A stretch of 64,000 nucleotides of DNA from positions 62,001-126,000 of the forward strand of contig JBCCUL010000012.1 in assembly GCA_039197065.1 (NCBI GenBank), given 5' to 3'. The DNA is from JANQPX01 sp039197065 (GTDB lineage Bacteria > Pseudomonadota > Alphaproteobacteria > Geminicoccales > Geminicoccaceae). Below the pieces are notes generated by a model. It had not been told where the DNA came from, ran no database searches, and worked only from the letters and a program-made list of their open reading frames with translations. Of the stretch, positions 54,029 to 63,168 are shown in pieces; position 1 is the first letter of the stretch; the number at the start of each line of letters is the position of its first letter. A program made the translations under genes and the position numbers.

Positions 54029-55002
54029 GACGCCTTGTCCTGAAGACGCACGCGTGGATCGAGCACCGAGTAGAGGATGTCGACGATCAGATTGATCACC
54101 ACGAACAGGAAGACGATCATCATCAGATAGGCGACGATCACGGGACGATCGAGCTGCTGGATCGACTCGATCAGGAGCTTGCCCATGCCGGGCCAGGCGA
54201 AGACGGTTTCGGTTACCACGGAAAAAGCGATCAGCGAGCCGAATTCCAGGCCGAGGATGGTGACCACGGGGATCAGAATGTTGCGGAGCAGGTGCACGAA
54301 GACGATGCGTCTCGACTTCAGACCTTTGGCGCGGGCGAATTTGATGTAGTCCTGATGCACCGCCTCGCGCGTGCCGGCGCGGGTCAGGCGAATAACCAGC
54401 GAGATTTTCAAGAGCGCCAGATTGAAGGCAGGTAGGAAAAGGTGGCGAAGACCGTCGAGTGTCAAGAAACTAACTTCGACACCGAAGACGGCGACCGTCT
54501 CGCCGCGGCCTGTGGAGGGTAGCCAGCCAAGCATCACGGCGAACACCATGATCAGCATGATCCCGACCCAGAAGGTCGGGAGGCTGAAGCCGAGGATCGA
54601 GCCCGACATGATGATCTTCGATGACCACGTCTCGGGTTTGAGGCCGGCATAGAGCCCAAGCGGGATGCCGATGACGATAGCCATCAGGAGCGCCATGAAG
54701 GCGAGTTCGAGGGTCGCCGGCATGCGCTGGAGGATCAACTTCAGGGCTGGTTCGCCGAAGACGAAGCTTCGTCCGAGGTCGCCCTCGAGCGCGCCCAGGA
54801 CGAAAAAACCATACTGTTCGTGGACTGGGCGATCGAGGCCCAGATCGCGTATGACCCGTTCAATCTCGGCCTGATCGGCCTCGGGGCTGACGAACATATG
54901 CACCGGATCGCCGATGACGTTGACGCCGAGAAAAACGATCAGCGACATCGCCACGACCACGACGCCGCTTTGAATAAGGCGTCTTACGATATAGACCGAC
55001 AT
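54025..55002 (-). CDS. ABC transporter permease, DppB/OppB type
   Basis: A 325-residue permease with six TM segments. The start MSVYIVRRLIQSGVVVVAMSL is typical of DppB, and QYGFFVLGALEGDLGRSF matches the conserved periplasmic region. The EAA loop is at KFARAKGLKSRRIVFVHLLRN. It forms the heterodimeric channel with the DppC-type protein. It is separated from the upstream substrate-binding protein gene by 61 bases that contain a strong 12-bp hairpin. Confidence 0.94.
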   Translation of the reverse strand: MSVYIVRRLIQSGVVVVAMSLIVFLGVNVIGDPVHMFVSPEADQAEIERVIRDLGLDRPVHEQYGFFVLGALEGDLGRSFVFGEPALKLILQRMPATLELAFMALLMAIVIGIPLGLYAGLKPETWSSKIIMSGSILGFSLPTFWVGIMLIMVFAVMLGWLPSTGRGETVAVFGVEVSFLTLDGLRHLFLPAFNLALLKISLVIRLTRAGTREAVHQDYIKFARAKGLKSRRIVFVHLLRNILIPVVTILGLEFGSLIAFSVVTETVFAWPGMGKLLIESIQQLDRPVIVAYLMMIVFLFVVINLIVDILYSVLDPRVRLQDKAS

Positions 55003-55018
55003 GGTCCGGCCCGGTGGC

Positions 55019-55051
55019 GGGCAGCCTCGACACTCACCTTCGAGGCTACCC
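55019..55051 (-). promoter_or_regulatory. 12-bp intercistronic hairpin between SBP and permease genes
   Basis: On the minus-strand RNA, GGGUAGCCUCGA pairs with UCGAGGCUGCCC around a nine-base loop. The one imperfect pair is a G-U wobble in this RNA but a C-A mismatch on the other strand, so the structure fits the operon's own direction. It lies between the binding-protein stop and the permease start and is a likely mRNA stabiliser or partial terminator that keeps binding-protein levels above the permease. No T-run follows. Confidence 0.6.
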
Positions 55052-55063
55052 TTTCACCGGTGG

Positions 55064-56647
55064 CTACTCGGGAACCACGCTGGTCGCGAGCGTGTACTCG
55101 TCCGTGCGCGGGATATATTTCAGGCCCTTCCGCGTGCCCCATGTGTTGACCTGATAATGGAGCGGGATGATCGCGCCGTCATTGATCGCGATCTCGGTGG
55201 CCTTGGCGAGCATAGCCTCGCGCTCTGCGTCGTCGATGGTGCTGAGCGCCTGTTCGATCAGGGCATCGACCTCGGGATTGGAGTAGCGACCGCGATTGGA
55301 GGCGCCGTATCCGCGCTCTTTGTCATAGGTGTGAATGAGCGACTTCAGCGGCGATGAGGCCTCGCCCGAGCCAGCACCCCAGCCCACCAGGATGAAGGAG
55401 AATTCCGGCGTGCCATCAGGCCCACCCGTTGACGCGCGCTTGAAGTAGACCGAGCGCGGCATGGTCTCGACAGCGGTGTCGATCCCTGCCCGCGTCAGCA
55501 TTTGGGCGATGGCTTCCGCGATCTTCGCATCATTGATGTAGCGGTCGTTCGGCCCATGGATGGTCAGGCTGAAACCGTCGGGCACACCGGCTTCGGCAAG
55601 CAGCGCCTTCGCCCTTTCAGGGTCATACTCGACCGGCTGCAGGTTCGGGCTCACACCAAAGAAGCCTTCCGGCAGAAGCTGGCCTGCCTTCAGCGCCACA
55701 TTCTCCATGACCCGCTCGACGATGGCGTCGCGATTGATCGATTTCGAGATCGCCATGCGTACGCGCTGGTCACGAAGCGGATTGTCGATGGCGCTGCCAT
55801 CCTTCGCCTTCACGAAAGGCGATTCGACGCGGTCATGGTCGAGATGGAGGTAGATCACGCGATTCGACACGCCCTGATAGAGGCTGACGTTCTCCTCGCC
55901 TTCCAGGCTTTCGATGTCGGTGGTCGGCACGGAGGCGATCACGTCGACATCGCCGGCGAGTAGGGCTGCGACGCGGGACGGACCTGATTTGATCGCCTTG
56001 AATGTCACCGTATCCCAAGCTGGCGCTTCGCCCCAATAGTCGGGATTGCGCTCGATGACGATCCGGTCACCGGGCACATATTCTACAAACTTGTACGGCC
56101 CGGCGCCGATCGCGGCTTTGCCGGAATTAAAGTCCTCCGTGCTTGCCCCTTCGCCATTCTCGACCGAGATGATCGGAATGGTCGACACATCGGTCGCCAT
56201 CTGCGGATAGGGGCTCTCGGTCTTGATGTGAACGGTGAGGTCATCGACTTTGACCGCCGTCTTGCCCTTGATGTAGGTGGCGTAGCTGGACGGCGAGTTC
56301 GGCACGTTGGGTGCACGCTCGAAAGTGAAGACCACGTCATCGGCGGTCAGCGGGCTGCCGTCATGGAAGGTTACGCCTTCGCGCAGCTTGAATTCCCAGG
56401 TGAGATCATCGATCGCCTCCCAGGAGACCGCAAGACCCGGCTGTAGCTGCTGGTTCTCGTCCTGCATGATCAGATTGCCGTAGATATGCCGGGCGAGCGC
56501 GTTGTTCGGACCGAGATTGTGATAGTGCGGATCGATCGAGGTCGGCTCGGAAGCGAGACCGATGGTCAGATCCTCCGCGATGGCCGGCGCGGCCATCGCG
56601 ATCGCCAAGGCGGATGCGCTGGCCAAACGAAGGGCTGTTCTTTTCAT
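55064..56647 (-). CDS. ABC transporter substrate-binding protein (SBP_bac_5, peptide/nickel type)
   Basis: A 527-residue periplasmic protein. The signal peptide is MKRTALRLASASALAIAMAA with cleavage near PAIAED (residues 22-25). The mature protein starts LTIGLASEPTSIDPHYHN and has the family signature WEFKLREGVTFHDGSPLTADDVVFTFERA, plus AMSKSINRDAI-like and FILVGWGAGSGEASSPL regions. It binds an oligopeptide or similar ligand for the importer encoded downstream. It is the first transporter gene, following an M81 metallopeptidase gene by 108 bases. Confidence 0.93.
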   Translation of the reverse strand: MKRTALRLASASALAIAMAAPAIAEDLTIGLASEPTSIDPHYHNLGPNNALARHIYGNLIMQDENQQLQPGLAVSWEAIDDLTWEFKLREGVTFHDGSPLTADDVVFTFERAPNVPNSPSSYATYIKGKTAVKVDDLTVHIKTESPYPQMATDVSTIPIISVENGEGASTEDFNSGKAAIGAGPYKFVEYVPGDRIVIERNPDYWGEAPAWDTVTFKAIKSGPSRVAALLAGDVDVIASVPTTDIESLEGEENVSLYQGVSNRVIYLHLDHDRVESPFVKAKDGSAIDNPLRDQRVRMAISKSINRDAIVERVMENVALKAGQLLPEGFFGVSPNLQPVEYDPERAKALLAEAGVPDGFSLTIHGPNDRYINDAKIAEAIAQMLTRAGIDTAVETMPRSVYFKRASTGGPDGTPEFSFILVGWGAGSGEASSPLKSLIHTYDKERGYGASNRGRYSNPEVDALIEQALSTIDDAEREAMLAKATEIAINDGAIIPLHYQVNTWGTRKGLKYIPRTDEYTLATSVVPE

Positions 56648-56755
56648 GGTATCCTTCCTTGATTGATAACCCCGATTTGCGTCTTTGATGGATTGTCGTC
56701 ATAGATCGACGTTTTGGACAAGCCCTGAATCGCCTTGTCGGGAGTACGACCGGCT

Positions 56756-58273
56756 TCACGCGTCAGGAGACCAGTTCACGTCGTCATCGAGTGGGTAGAC
56801 CGGCCGTGGCAGTCCCTTCCACACGAACCGTTCGAGAACCGGCGATGTCAAGCCGGCGGTGTCGACTTCGATCACCTGTTCAGGCTGGAACCAAGGCGCG
56901 AAGCCCGCGCGAAAATGGCCGCGTGACTTAACCACAACCGTATGCGCGGCGCCGATATCGAGCCCGAACATCTCAAAAAAGACGGGATCGGCGGTCTGCG
57001 AGCGTTCGCTGATGACGATGACTGTAACATCGCCGATCCTAAGCGCGGCCGAAGGACCAAGGCTCAACTCGCGCCCTTGGAAAAGGCCGAGCCTGCCAGT
57101 GACCTGGCCGTCATGCAGCCCGACGACCTCGGCATCCACCTCGAGTGGCGTGTCGAACTGTGTACCTGGATGTCGATTGAAGCGCGCAGAAAATTGAGCG
57201 CCAAGGCCGCGCTGATGGGCTTCTTCGGCGAGAGGGATGTCGAAGAAGGAGCCTGCCAGGACGCGCGGCGCGTTGGACTCGACGAGGGCCCGGAGCAATT
57301 CAGTTGTCCGTCCGGAGCCACCGCCGCCGGGGTTGTCGCCGGCATCGGAAAAGATCAGTTTCCTTCCGCTTTCTTTCGCCAAGATGATCGCGTCCTCCAG
57401 CGACGTCAGGGATTTCTTGAAGTGCGGACGATCGGCCCAAGCTTTATTGGCGATCTCCATGGCCAGCATTTCTGCGGGTGCGCGCTCGTGACGTCCGGTA
57501 ACAACCACGCCGATGCCATTGTCGGGCGTGTCGGAAAAGACGAAATTGCCGAATACCGAGACATTGAGGATGGCTCCGGAATGCTCCGCCTGACGGCGCT
57601 GGCCGAAGTCGATGAGATCGGCATAGGGACCCGTTGCCGTCAACAGCGTCACCGAGGCGGGCGCCAGCGGCAGTTTCACCAGAACCGGCTTCGGATCGGC
57701 GAGGTCCGCCAGCATCAGACGGAGCGAGGCGGCCGCCTCCTCGCCGCGCTCGATCTGGTCGACATGGGGATTGGTGCGGTAGCCGACGATCAGATCGGTG
57801 CTGTCCACCATGCGCTTCGAGATATTGCCGTGCAGATCGAGCGTGACCACGATCCGGCAATCGGGGCCGACGGCGGCGCGGATGGCTTCGAGCATGGCGC
57901 CGTCAGGATCGAGATCGTCGGTGCCGACCATGGCGCCGTGATTGCAGACATAGACGGCATCCAGCGGCATGGCTGCCTTCAATCCCTCGGTCATGCGCCC
58001 GAGCGTTTCTCGAAAAAAGTCGCTGTCGATCGGCCCGCTCGGGTAACCCGAAGCGAGGATCAGGGGCAGGGGCTCCCAGGACCCGGTCGCGTCCATCATG
58101 CGGATGAAGGCGCCCGCTTCCTGCGCGATCGGGCTCTTGGTTGCGCGTCCGGCCGCTAGCATTTCCTCGCCCTCGAACCAGTAGCGGCCGAGGAAATCCG
58201 CCTCGGTCGCCGTCGGTGCGAAGCGGTTGCTTTCGAGGATGAGGCCAAGGAGAGCCACCCGCGGTCCCGTCAT
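56756..58273 (-). CDS. M81-family metallopeptidase (MlrC-like)
   Basis: A 505-residue protein of the MlrC family, whose type member cleaves linearised microcystin. The N-terminal DUF1485-like domain includes GLILESNRFAPTATEADF, YVCNHGAMVGTDDLDPDGAMLEAIR, IVVTLDLHGNISKRMVDSTDLIVGYRTNPHVD (metal-binding D, H) and the later FSDAGDNPGGGGSGRTTELLRALVES. The C-terminal MlrC domain has KSRGHFRAGFAPWF and VEVDTAGLTSP. Many non-toxin-degrading bacteria carry it next to peptide transporters, as here. It is divergent from the AstE/aspartoacylase-like gene with 89 bases between. Confidence 0.9.
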   Translation of the reverse strand: MTGPRVALLGLILESNRFAPTATEADFLGRYWFEGEEMLAAGRATKSPIAQEAGAFIRMMDATGSWEPLPLILASGYPSGPIDSDFFRETLGRMTEGLKAAMPLDAVYVCNHGAMVGTDDLDPDGAMLEAIRAAVGPDCRIVVTLDLHGNISKRMVDSTDLIVGYRTNPHVDQIERGEEAAASLRLMLADLADPKPVLVKLPLAPASVTLLTATGPYADLIDFGQRRQAEHSGAILNVSVFGNFVFSDTPDNGIGVVVTGRHERAPAEMLAMEIANKAWADRPHFKKSLTSLEDAIILAKESGRKLIFSDAGDNPGGGGSGRTTELLRALVESNAPRVLAGSFFDIPLAEEAHQRGLGAQFSARFNRHPGTQFDTPLEVDAEVVGLHDGQVTGRLGLFQGRELSLGPSAALRIGDVTVIVISERSQTADPVFFEMFGLDIGAAHTVVVKSRGHFRAGFAPWFQPEQVIEVDTAGLTSPVLERFVWKGLPRPVYPLDDDVNWSPDA

Positions 58274-58362
58274 TTTCGCCTCCCTCGATCCGTTGACACT
58301 GGCGCCCCGTCGATGGAATCGAGTTTACTGGCGATCAAGGCCTTCGCAAGCGGAGACGATCC

Positions 58363-59328
58363 ATGACATCTGCGCCACCCGATGACGATCCCGTCGAGAT
58401 CGAGATCCCCGACATCGAGCCCTATCTCGCTGGCAATACCGGGATCCGCGGGATTACCGTTTTCGATTCCGGCAGGCCGGGCCCGCATGTCATGATCAGT
58501 GCGGTCGTCCATGGCAACGAGCCTTGCGGCGCCGTCGCCCTCGATTGGCTGTTTCGAAACGACGTGCGTCCGATCAGCGGCAAGCTCAGCCTCGGCTTCA
58601 TGAATATCGAGGCCTATCAGGCCTTTGATCGGAGCAATCCGTCCGCGACGCGCTGGGTCGACGAGGACTTCAACCGCCTCTGGGATCTCTCGACCCTCGA
58701 CGGCGATCGCCAGTCCTCCGAGCTGAGACGAGCCCGCGAGGTGCGTCCCTGGATGGAAACGGTCGATGTTCTGCTCGACCTTCATTCCATGCAGCGCTGC
58801 CAGACCCCGCTGATGATGGCGGGTCCGCTGGAAAAGGGCAGGGATCTCGCGCGAAAACTCGGCACGCCCGAGCATATCGTCACCGACGCCGGCCACGCCG
58901 CCGGCAAACGCATGCGCGATTTCGAGGGCTTCGGCGATCCTTCAAGCCCGAAAAACGCCATTCTCTACGAAGCCGGCCAACATTGGGAGGCCATCTCCGG
59001 CCCGCGATCGATCGAGGTCGCGCTCCGTTTCCTCCTCAAGCAGAACGTCGTCGACCACACCTTCAGCGCCGCCTTTCTCGAAGATCGTCCGTTGCCCAAG
59101 GATCAGCACGTCATCGAGGTAACCGGACCCGTCACCATCGAAGCCGACGCGTTCACCTTCGCCCAGCCATTCCAAGGCATGGAAGTCCTCCCCAAAGCAG
59201 GCACGCTGATCGGCCATGACGGCACCAAGCCCGTCGTCACGCCCTACGACAACTGCGTCCTCATCATGCCTTCCCGCCGACTCTGGAAAGGCCAAACAGC
59301 CGTGCGACTAGGCCGCTTCACCAAATAG
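58363..59328 (+). CDS. succinylglutamate desuccinylase/aspartoacylase family protein
   Basis: A 321-residue zinc-dependent deacylase of the AstE/AspA fold. The zinc site is ISAVVHGNEPCGAVAL (H50, E53) with H141 in VLLDLHSMQRC. LGFMNIEAYQAFDRSNPSATRWVDEDFNRLWD is the conserved substrate loop. Family members remove N-acyl groups from aspartate or glutamate. It is read divergently from the M81 gene and the peptide transporter, so it probably acts on the same imported substrate. The upstream gap has TTCGCCTCCCTCGATC-type sequence but no obvious operator. Confidence 0.9.
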   Translation: MTSAPPDDDPVEIEIPDIEPYLAGNTGIRGITVFDSGRPGPHVMISAVVHGNEPCGAVALDWLFRNDVRPISGKLSLGFMNIEAYQAFDRSNPSATRWVDEDFNRLWDLSTLDGDRQSSELRRAREVRPWMETVDVLLDLHSMQRCQTPLMMAGPLEKGRDLARKLGTPEHIVTDAGHAAGKRMRDFEGFGDPSSPKNAILYEAGQHWEAISGPRSIEVALRFLLKQNVVDHTFSAAFLEDRPLPKDQHVIEVTGPVTIEADAFTFAQPFQGMEVLPKAGTLIGHDGTKPVVTPYDNCVLIMPSRRLWKGQTAVRLGRFTK

Positions 59329-60264
59329 TGGCGTGGCCACATCATGGACTCGGACCGCTAGCGCCAAGACCGATGGTATGCTGCCAGGTTTGACGACGTT
59401 GGAGGAGGGGGCTTGAGGCAGCGCACGACGTGACCGTTTTGCCGCCCCTCGTTCACGCTGTCCCTGTTCTCTTTCTTTCTGACCGGACGCGTCTTTCCCA
59501 GGTTTCAGCTCCCACCGCCAGCGCAGGATTAACGCTTTCTTAGCCAATGCCTATCACGCCGACATCCTGGTCCATGTGATCCCGGGAGTCCGAGCCTCGC
59601 CCAACCTCTTTCCGGCGGGCGGGTTCCCAGGATCGCATGGATCAGGAAACATCATGGCATGGAGCGGTTCACGAAATGCTAAAGGTCGGCAGGCAACCTG
59701 TTGTGGGCGACGTGGCTTGGTGTTCTGTTAATGACGGCTTGGTGCGGTTGGTAAGGCTTTGGAGTTATTGGTATCACTACCTATCAGACGAGGGCCGTAC
59801 TGCCTTCCTAGATGCCAAAATCGTGATCTTGAGCCCGTGCTTTCCTGGCAACGAACTGGTGTCTATCTTCCAGGCAAATGAACATAAGACTTTAGGACTG
59901 ACCAAGGGATGCAGCTGTCCCCAATCTGATGCCAGTTACCGATAGGCTCATACGATTGTCAAATACTGACTTGTGAGACTATAATACTTCAGAATCCAAG
60001 AGCAAATGTTTCAGTAATCCGACGGAGCACCCTGATCAAACAAGCCTCAAGATCTGCAAACGTCTTCATTCTATGCCTTCGGCGATGATCAGATCATGAA
60101 GCGGCTCAGGTTAAACTAAACGACCTTGTAGAACTAAGGCGAATTTGCTGCATGAAAGGAAATAAAGTGAAATGATCATTAAAATGCCACGTGATCCGAA
60201 TTTATATGTTAATCGATGAGATTTTTGTTTTTAAAAATTAGCAAATGATCATGCAAGCTTCACC
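59329..60264. other. gene-poor stretch entering an A+T-rich island
   Basis: No confident gene is seen in these 936 bases. The first part (to about 59640) still has chromosomal composition; beyond about 59950 it becomes A+T-rich. One weak open frame is listed separately. No tRNA, direct repeat or insertion-sequence terminal repeat was recognised, so the nature of the boundary is unclear. Confidence 0.5.
59637..59945 (+). CDS. weak hypothetical ORF at the edge of the island
   Basis: A 102-residue frame (MDQETSWHGAVHEMLKVGRQ... ending CPQSDASYR). I do not recognise it. It has no clear Shine-Dalgarno sequence, and the residue mix with many tryptophans, histidines and cysteines is not strongly coding-like. 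It may be a fragment of a lost gene or non-coding. Confidence 0.25.
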   Translation: MDQETSWHGAVHEMLKVGRQPVVGDVAWCSVNDGLVRLVRLWSYWYHYLSDEGRTAFLDAKIVILSPCFPGNELVSIFQANEHKTLGLTKGCSCPQSDASYR

Positions 60265-60538
60265 ATGAGAGTAAATAGTATTGTAATAGTTTTTTGCGTA
60301 TTTTTTTTGGTTTTGTTATTATTTATTAATATATTTTACATATTTTATTCTGTAAAAACATCGTATTCTGATATAAAGATTAACCATACCATATTAATAA
60401 TACAGATATTATATTAGATAATGATAATATTTTTATTGAATTTTCTTGCAATGGAGAGAGGCTGTTTGTATATGATGTATTGGTAAGGGAGAAAAAAATA
60501 TTGATAAAGTCGATTTTTCAAAGAATATATATTATGAT
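60265..60538 (+). pseudogene. 5' part of an A+T-rich gene, out of frame with the 3' part
   Basis: ATG 60265 opens a 50-codon frame (MRVNSIVIVFCVFFLVLLLF, then a polar tail) with a clear membrane-anchor segment at residues 5-28; it stops at 60415-60417. A second frame (60384-60560) reads protein-like as NNTDIILDNDNIFIEF and CNGERLFVYDVLVREKK. The third frame (60476 onward) reads NIDKVDFSKNIYYDLSNLNY into the 271-residue frame that follows. The three segments read as one protein broken by two shifts, the second in an A7 run at 60492-60498. This is either decay, an assembly error or, for the second, possible ribosomal slippage. Confidence 0.4.
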
Positions 60539-61354
60539 TTGTCTAATCTTAACTATTTAAATTACCTGTCTGATTTTGCAAAAAAGGAGAGTTTTGTTGA
60601 CTACCTATTTCTACACTCATTTGTGGAAGCGCCATGGCAGGATAGCATGCTCGAAGAGGGATTGCAGGGTATTGCAGCATGGGTGACGTTTTCTATCGCT
60701 AGAGGCATTGGCCTGGATTGGGTATTCAAATCAATAACTTCTATATTGGGTCCTGGTTGCGAATCAGAAAAAGTTAAGATATTTTCAATAGAAAAAGCAA
60801 ACTGGAAGAGATTATCAAAAGAAATTGTAGAAATTATCAGATATGATGATGATTTTAGAAATTGTTTACAAAGAGCGAGTGTTAACTATGATTTTTTTGT
60901 TTTTAAAGAAGAAAATCCTTATGACATATCTCCTTTTTTTGAAGTGGAAAGTAACGATTTGTATTATGAAGAAATTCTCGAGTTAATTAATAACATGAAC
61001 GATGATCAAAGAAGAGAGAGTGAAATTATTCTTTTTATTTATGAAAATTTTAAGCCTTGGGATTTTATCGCGGCTCATTCATTTTTGTATAAAACCTCAT
61101 GGGTTGAAGGTATATATATAGGCATGAGCGAAGATGAAATTCTAGATAAATATGACTATCGAATGTTTGATCTTGGCTACAGAGGCATTGTGTCGATTTG
61201 CAAAGAAGAGTCTTTGAGATATGATTTTCAAGATCTCTTCTATAAAGCAGCATTGATAATATATAGACAGAAGAGTTCAGATGAGGAAAAGTCTGAGTTT
61301 GGGGAAAAAGTCAATCTCTTTAGATATTTTAGAAATCGTCAGGATGGGAGTTGA
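60539..61354 (+). CDS. unrecognised A+T-rich protein gene, 271 residues
   Basis: An open frame of 271 residues from a TTG; the frame is actually open from 60476, and the first ATG inside it is at 60647. I do not recognise the family. The protein is acidic and rich in aromatic residues, Asn, Ile and Lys, with a mid-region hydrophobic stretch (GIAAWVTFSIARGIGLDWVF) and repeated acidic/aromatic segments (EENPYDISPFFEVESNDLYYEE). Composition is unlike all neighbouring genes, which indicates horizontal acquisition. It appears to continue an upstream frame with an N-terminal membrane anchor. No partner gene is recognisable. Confidence 0.5.
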   Translation: MSNLNYLNYLSDFAKKESFVDYLFLHSFVEAPWQDSMLEEGLQGIAAWVTFSIARGIGLDWVFKSITSILGPGCESEKVKIFSIEKANWKRLSKEIVEIIRYDDDFRNCLQRASVNYDFFVFKEENPYDISPFFEVESNDLYYEEILELINNMNDDQRRESEIILFIYENFKPWDFIAAHSFLYKTSWVEGIYIGMSEDEILDKYDYRMFDLGYRGIVSICKEESLRYDFQDLFYKAALIIYRQKSSDEEKSEFGEKVNLFRYFRNRQDGS

Positions 61355-61420
61355 GTTAGTTAAGGTTCGAACTGAATCACCCTCGATACCAGTTCCCAAT
61401 GTCCGACGCCGCCATCCAAA

Positions 61421-61850
61421 CTACATCCTCATGCCCGCCGACATATCCACAAGCTCGTCAAGATAACGGATGCGTTGGGAGACGCCGGTTATGTAGTGGT
61501 GGATGGAGATCGTCATGATGCGGGCGTTTTTTTGAACTCTCCTGGTAGAGGCGGTCGAACAGGTCAGTTCCGCGTATTAGGGGATCTTCGGAGCTGTGGT
61601 GTTGGAGGGCGTAGATGGCTGAGTTGGTTTCGATGGTGTAGGGGATGGTGATGATCGGGTCGGAGGGGGCGCGGTAGTTTCGGAGAGATCGTCGATCACT
61701 CAATCAGCGACGTACTGAATTCCATACTCGGCGAGGAAATCCAGCGTCTCGTTCATCTCTGTCAGAGCTGGACTTTTCCAACTTCGCGGCGACTTTCCGC
61801 CAAAAGCTGGCGATAGCTTCAACCATGTGCCGGATGGTGCATTCAGTCCG
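61421..61850 (-). pseudogene. decayed polysaccharide-deacetylase-like gene
   Basis: Minus-strand fragments in different frames add up to the C-terminal half of a polysaccharide deacetylase-like protein (PuuE/allantoinase-like). In order they are GGKSPRSWKSPALTEMNETL, FLAEYGIQYVAD then a TGA where the family has Trp, YRAPSDPIITIPYTIETNSA with YALQHHSSEDPLIRGTDLFD, and after another shift ARIMTISIHHYITGVSQRIR ending DELVDMSAGMRM. At least one in-frame stop and two frameshifts are needed, so the gene is inactive. The upstream boundary is uncertain because a plus-strand frame to 61933 also looks protein-like. Confidence 0.6.
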
Positions 61851-62097
61851 TGGCCGAACAAAACCCCTGATGCAGCCGACATCGACAACATCCTGGCGTT
61901 CAACGCTGTCGCCAGAGTCCTTGAACTTACCTGAACGCAGATCCGCTGTTCTCTGGTAGGGGGATCAGTGGCATGAGTCCGTGATGTCGCTTCGCTGTAC
62001 CGTTTCCGGTTCCGTTCGCCGTGTCGGCGATGTAAACCTTGTTGGCCAAGGTTTCCCGGGGGTGAAGCTCTGGGATGGCCTCATGGAACGAGGCGAT

Positions 62098-63168
62098 ATG
62101 TCCCTGAAGAAGCAGATCGGAATTGTCTTCGTTATGCTGCTGGCGCTTGCTGCTGGCGGCTACTGGCTGTTCGCGACCATCGGCAGTGACCATGCCGATG
62201 CAGCGACGACCCAGGAGCGCAGGCCGGTCAGGGTCGAGACGATCGACGTCGAGCAAAGCATGCTGGCGCGCAAGGTCGAGGCCGTGGGTACGACGCGCGC
62301 GCGCCAGTCGATCGATGTGCGCGCTGCGGCATCGGGCAGGGTGGTCGATATCGCTTTCGTCCCCGGCGCCTTGGTCGAAGAGGGCGAGGTGCTGGCGCGT
62401 CTCGACAAGGCAGCGGAAGAAGCCGATGTCGCCGAAGCGCGTGCCGAACGTCGCCAAGCCCTCCTGGCGCTGGAGCGCGCGCGCACCTTGGCCGAGCGCA
62501 ACACGATCGCCAAGGCTACGGTCGACGAACTCGAAGCTGCCTATGAAGCGGCTGACGCAAGGCTGCAGCGCGCGGAAACCAGTCTCGCCGATCGTGAAGT
62601 CAAGGCTCCCTTTGCCGGCAAGATCGGCTTGAAGCAGGTGGATGTCGGCGGACGGGTCGATGACGAGACGGTAATCGCTACCCTCGATGATCTTGCCGAG
62701 ATCGAGATAGACTTCCGTGCGCCGGAGATCCATTTCGGCGCAGTAAGACCGGGACAGGACATCATCGCAACCAGTGCAGCCTTCGACGCGCGCAGCTTCA
62801 AGGGTGAGATCACCGCGATTGACAGTCGGATCGATCCGGTGTCGCGCGCTTTTCGTTTGCGCGCGCGCGTTCCCAATCCGGATCTGGCGCTGCCTGCCGG
62901 GATGTTCATGCTCGTGGAGCTGACGCTCGCGCAACGCGACGTGCTGACCGTGCCGGAAGAGGCGGTGATGATTTCGGATCAGATTGCTAGCGTTTTCATC
63001 ATCGCCGATGGCAAGGCTGAGCGGCGAACCATCGAGCTCGGTCAGCGTGAGGTGGGGAGGGTCGAAGTCGTCACCGGCCTTGTCGAAGGCGAGCAGGTGG
63101 CGGTAACCGGACTGCAGCGTCTTAGGCCAGGCGCTGCTGTGATCATCGCAGAACCTGCGTCGTCCTGA
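62098..63168 (+). CDS. RND efflux periplasmic adaptor subunit
   Basis: The ATG at 62098, with GAGG four bases upstream, gives 356 residues; an earlier in-frame ATG at 61981 would add a non-conserved stretch. The protein has an N-terminal membrane anchor (IGIVFVMLLALAAGGYWLF), then the barrel-sandwich lipoyl halves, DVRAAASGRVVDIAFVPGALVEEGEVLARLD and DREVKAPFAGKIGLKQVDVGGRV, a coiled-coil hairpin between them (about residues 100-170) and a C-terminal beta-barrel (VLTVPEEAVMISDQ). It links the inner-membrane pump to an outer-membrane channel. Its stop overlaps the pump start (TGATG). Confidence 0.93.
   Translation: MSLKKQIGIVFVMLLALAAGGYWLFATIGSDHADAATTQERRPVRVETIDVEQSMLARKVEAVGTTRARQSIDVRAAASGRVVDIAFVPGALVEEGEVLARLDKAAEEADVAEARAERRQALLALERARTLAERNTIAKATVDELEAAYEAADARLQRAETSLADREVKAPFAGKIGLKQVDVGGRVDDETVIATLDDLAEIEIDFRAPEIHFGAVRPGQDIIATSAAFDARSFKGEITAIDSRIDPVSRAFRLRARVPNPDLALPAGMFMLVELTLAQRDVLTVPEEAVMISDQIASVFIIADGKAERRTIELGQREVGRVEVVTGLVEGEQVAVTGLQRLRPGAAVIIAEPASS

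Noticed and set aside
56942..58159. 405-codon plus-strand frame opposite the M81 gene
   Set aside because: Antisense shadow of the MlrC-like gene; no independent support.
59308..59547. Minus-strand 79-codon frame after the aspartoacylase-like gene
   Set aside because: Low-complexity Arg/Lys/Gln composition, no ribosome binding site and partial overlap with the preceding gene's 3' end.
61360..61385. GGTTCGAACTGAATC resembling a tRNA T-arm
   Set aside because: No matching acceptor, D or anticodon arms can be drawn around it, so neither a tRNA nor an att-site fragment can be supported.
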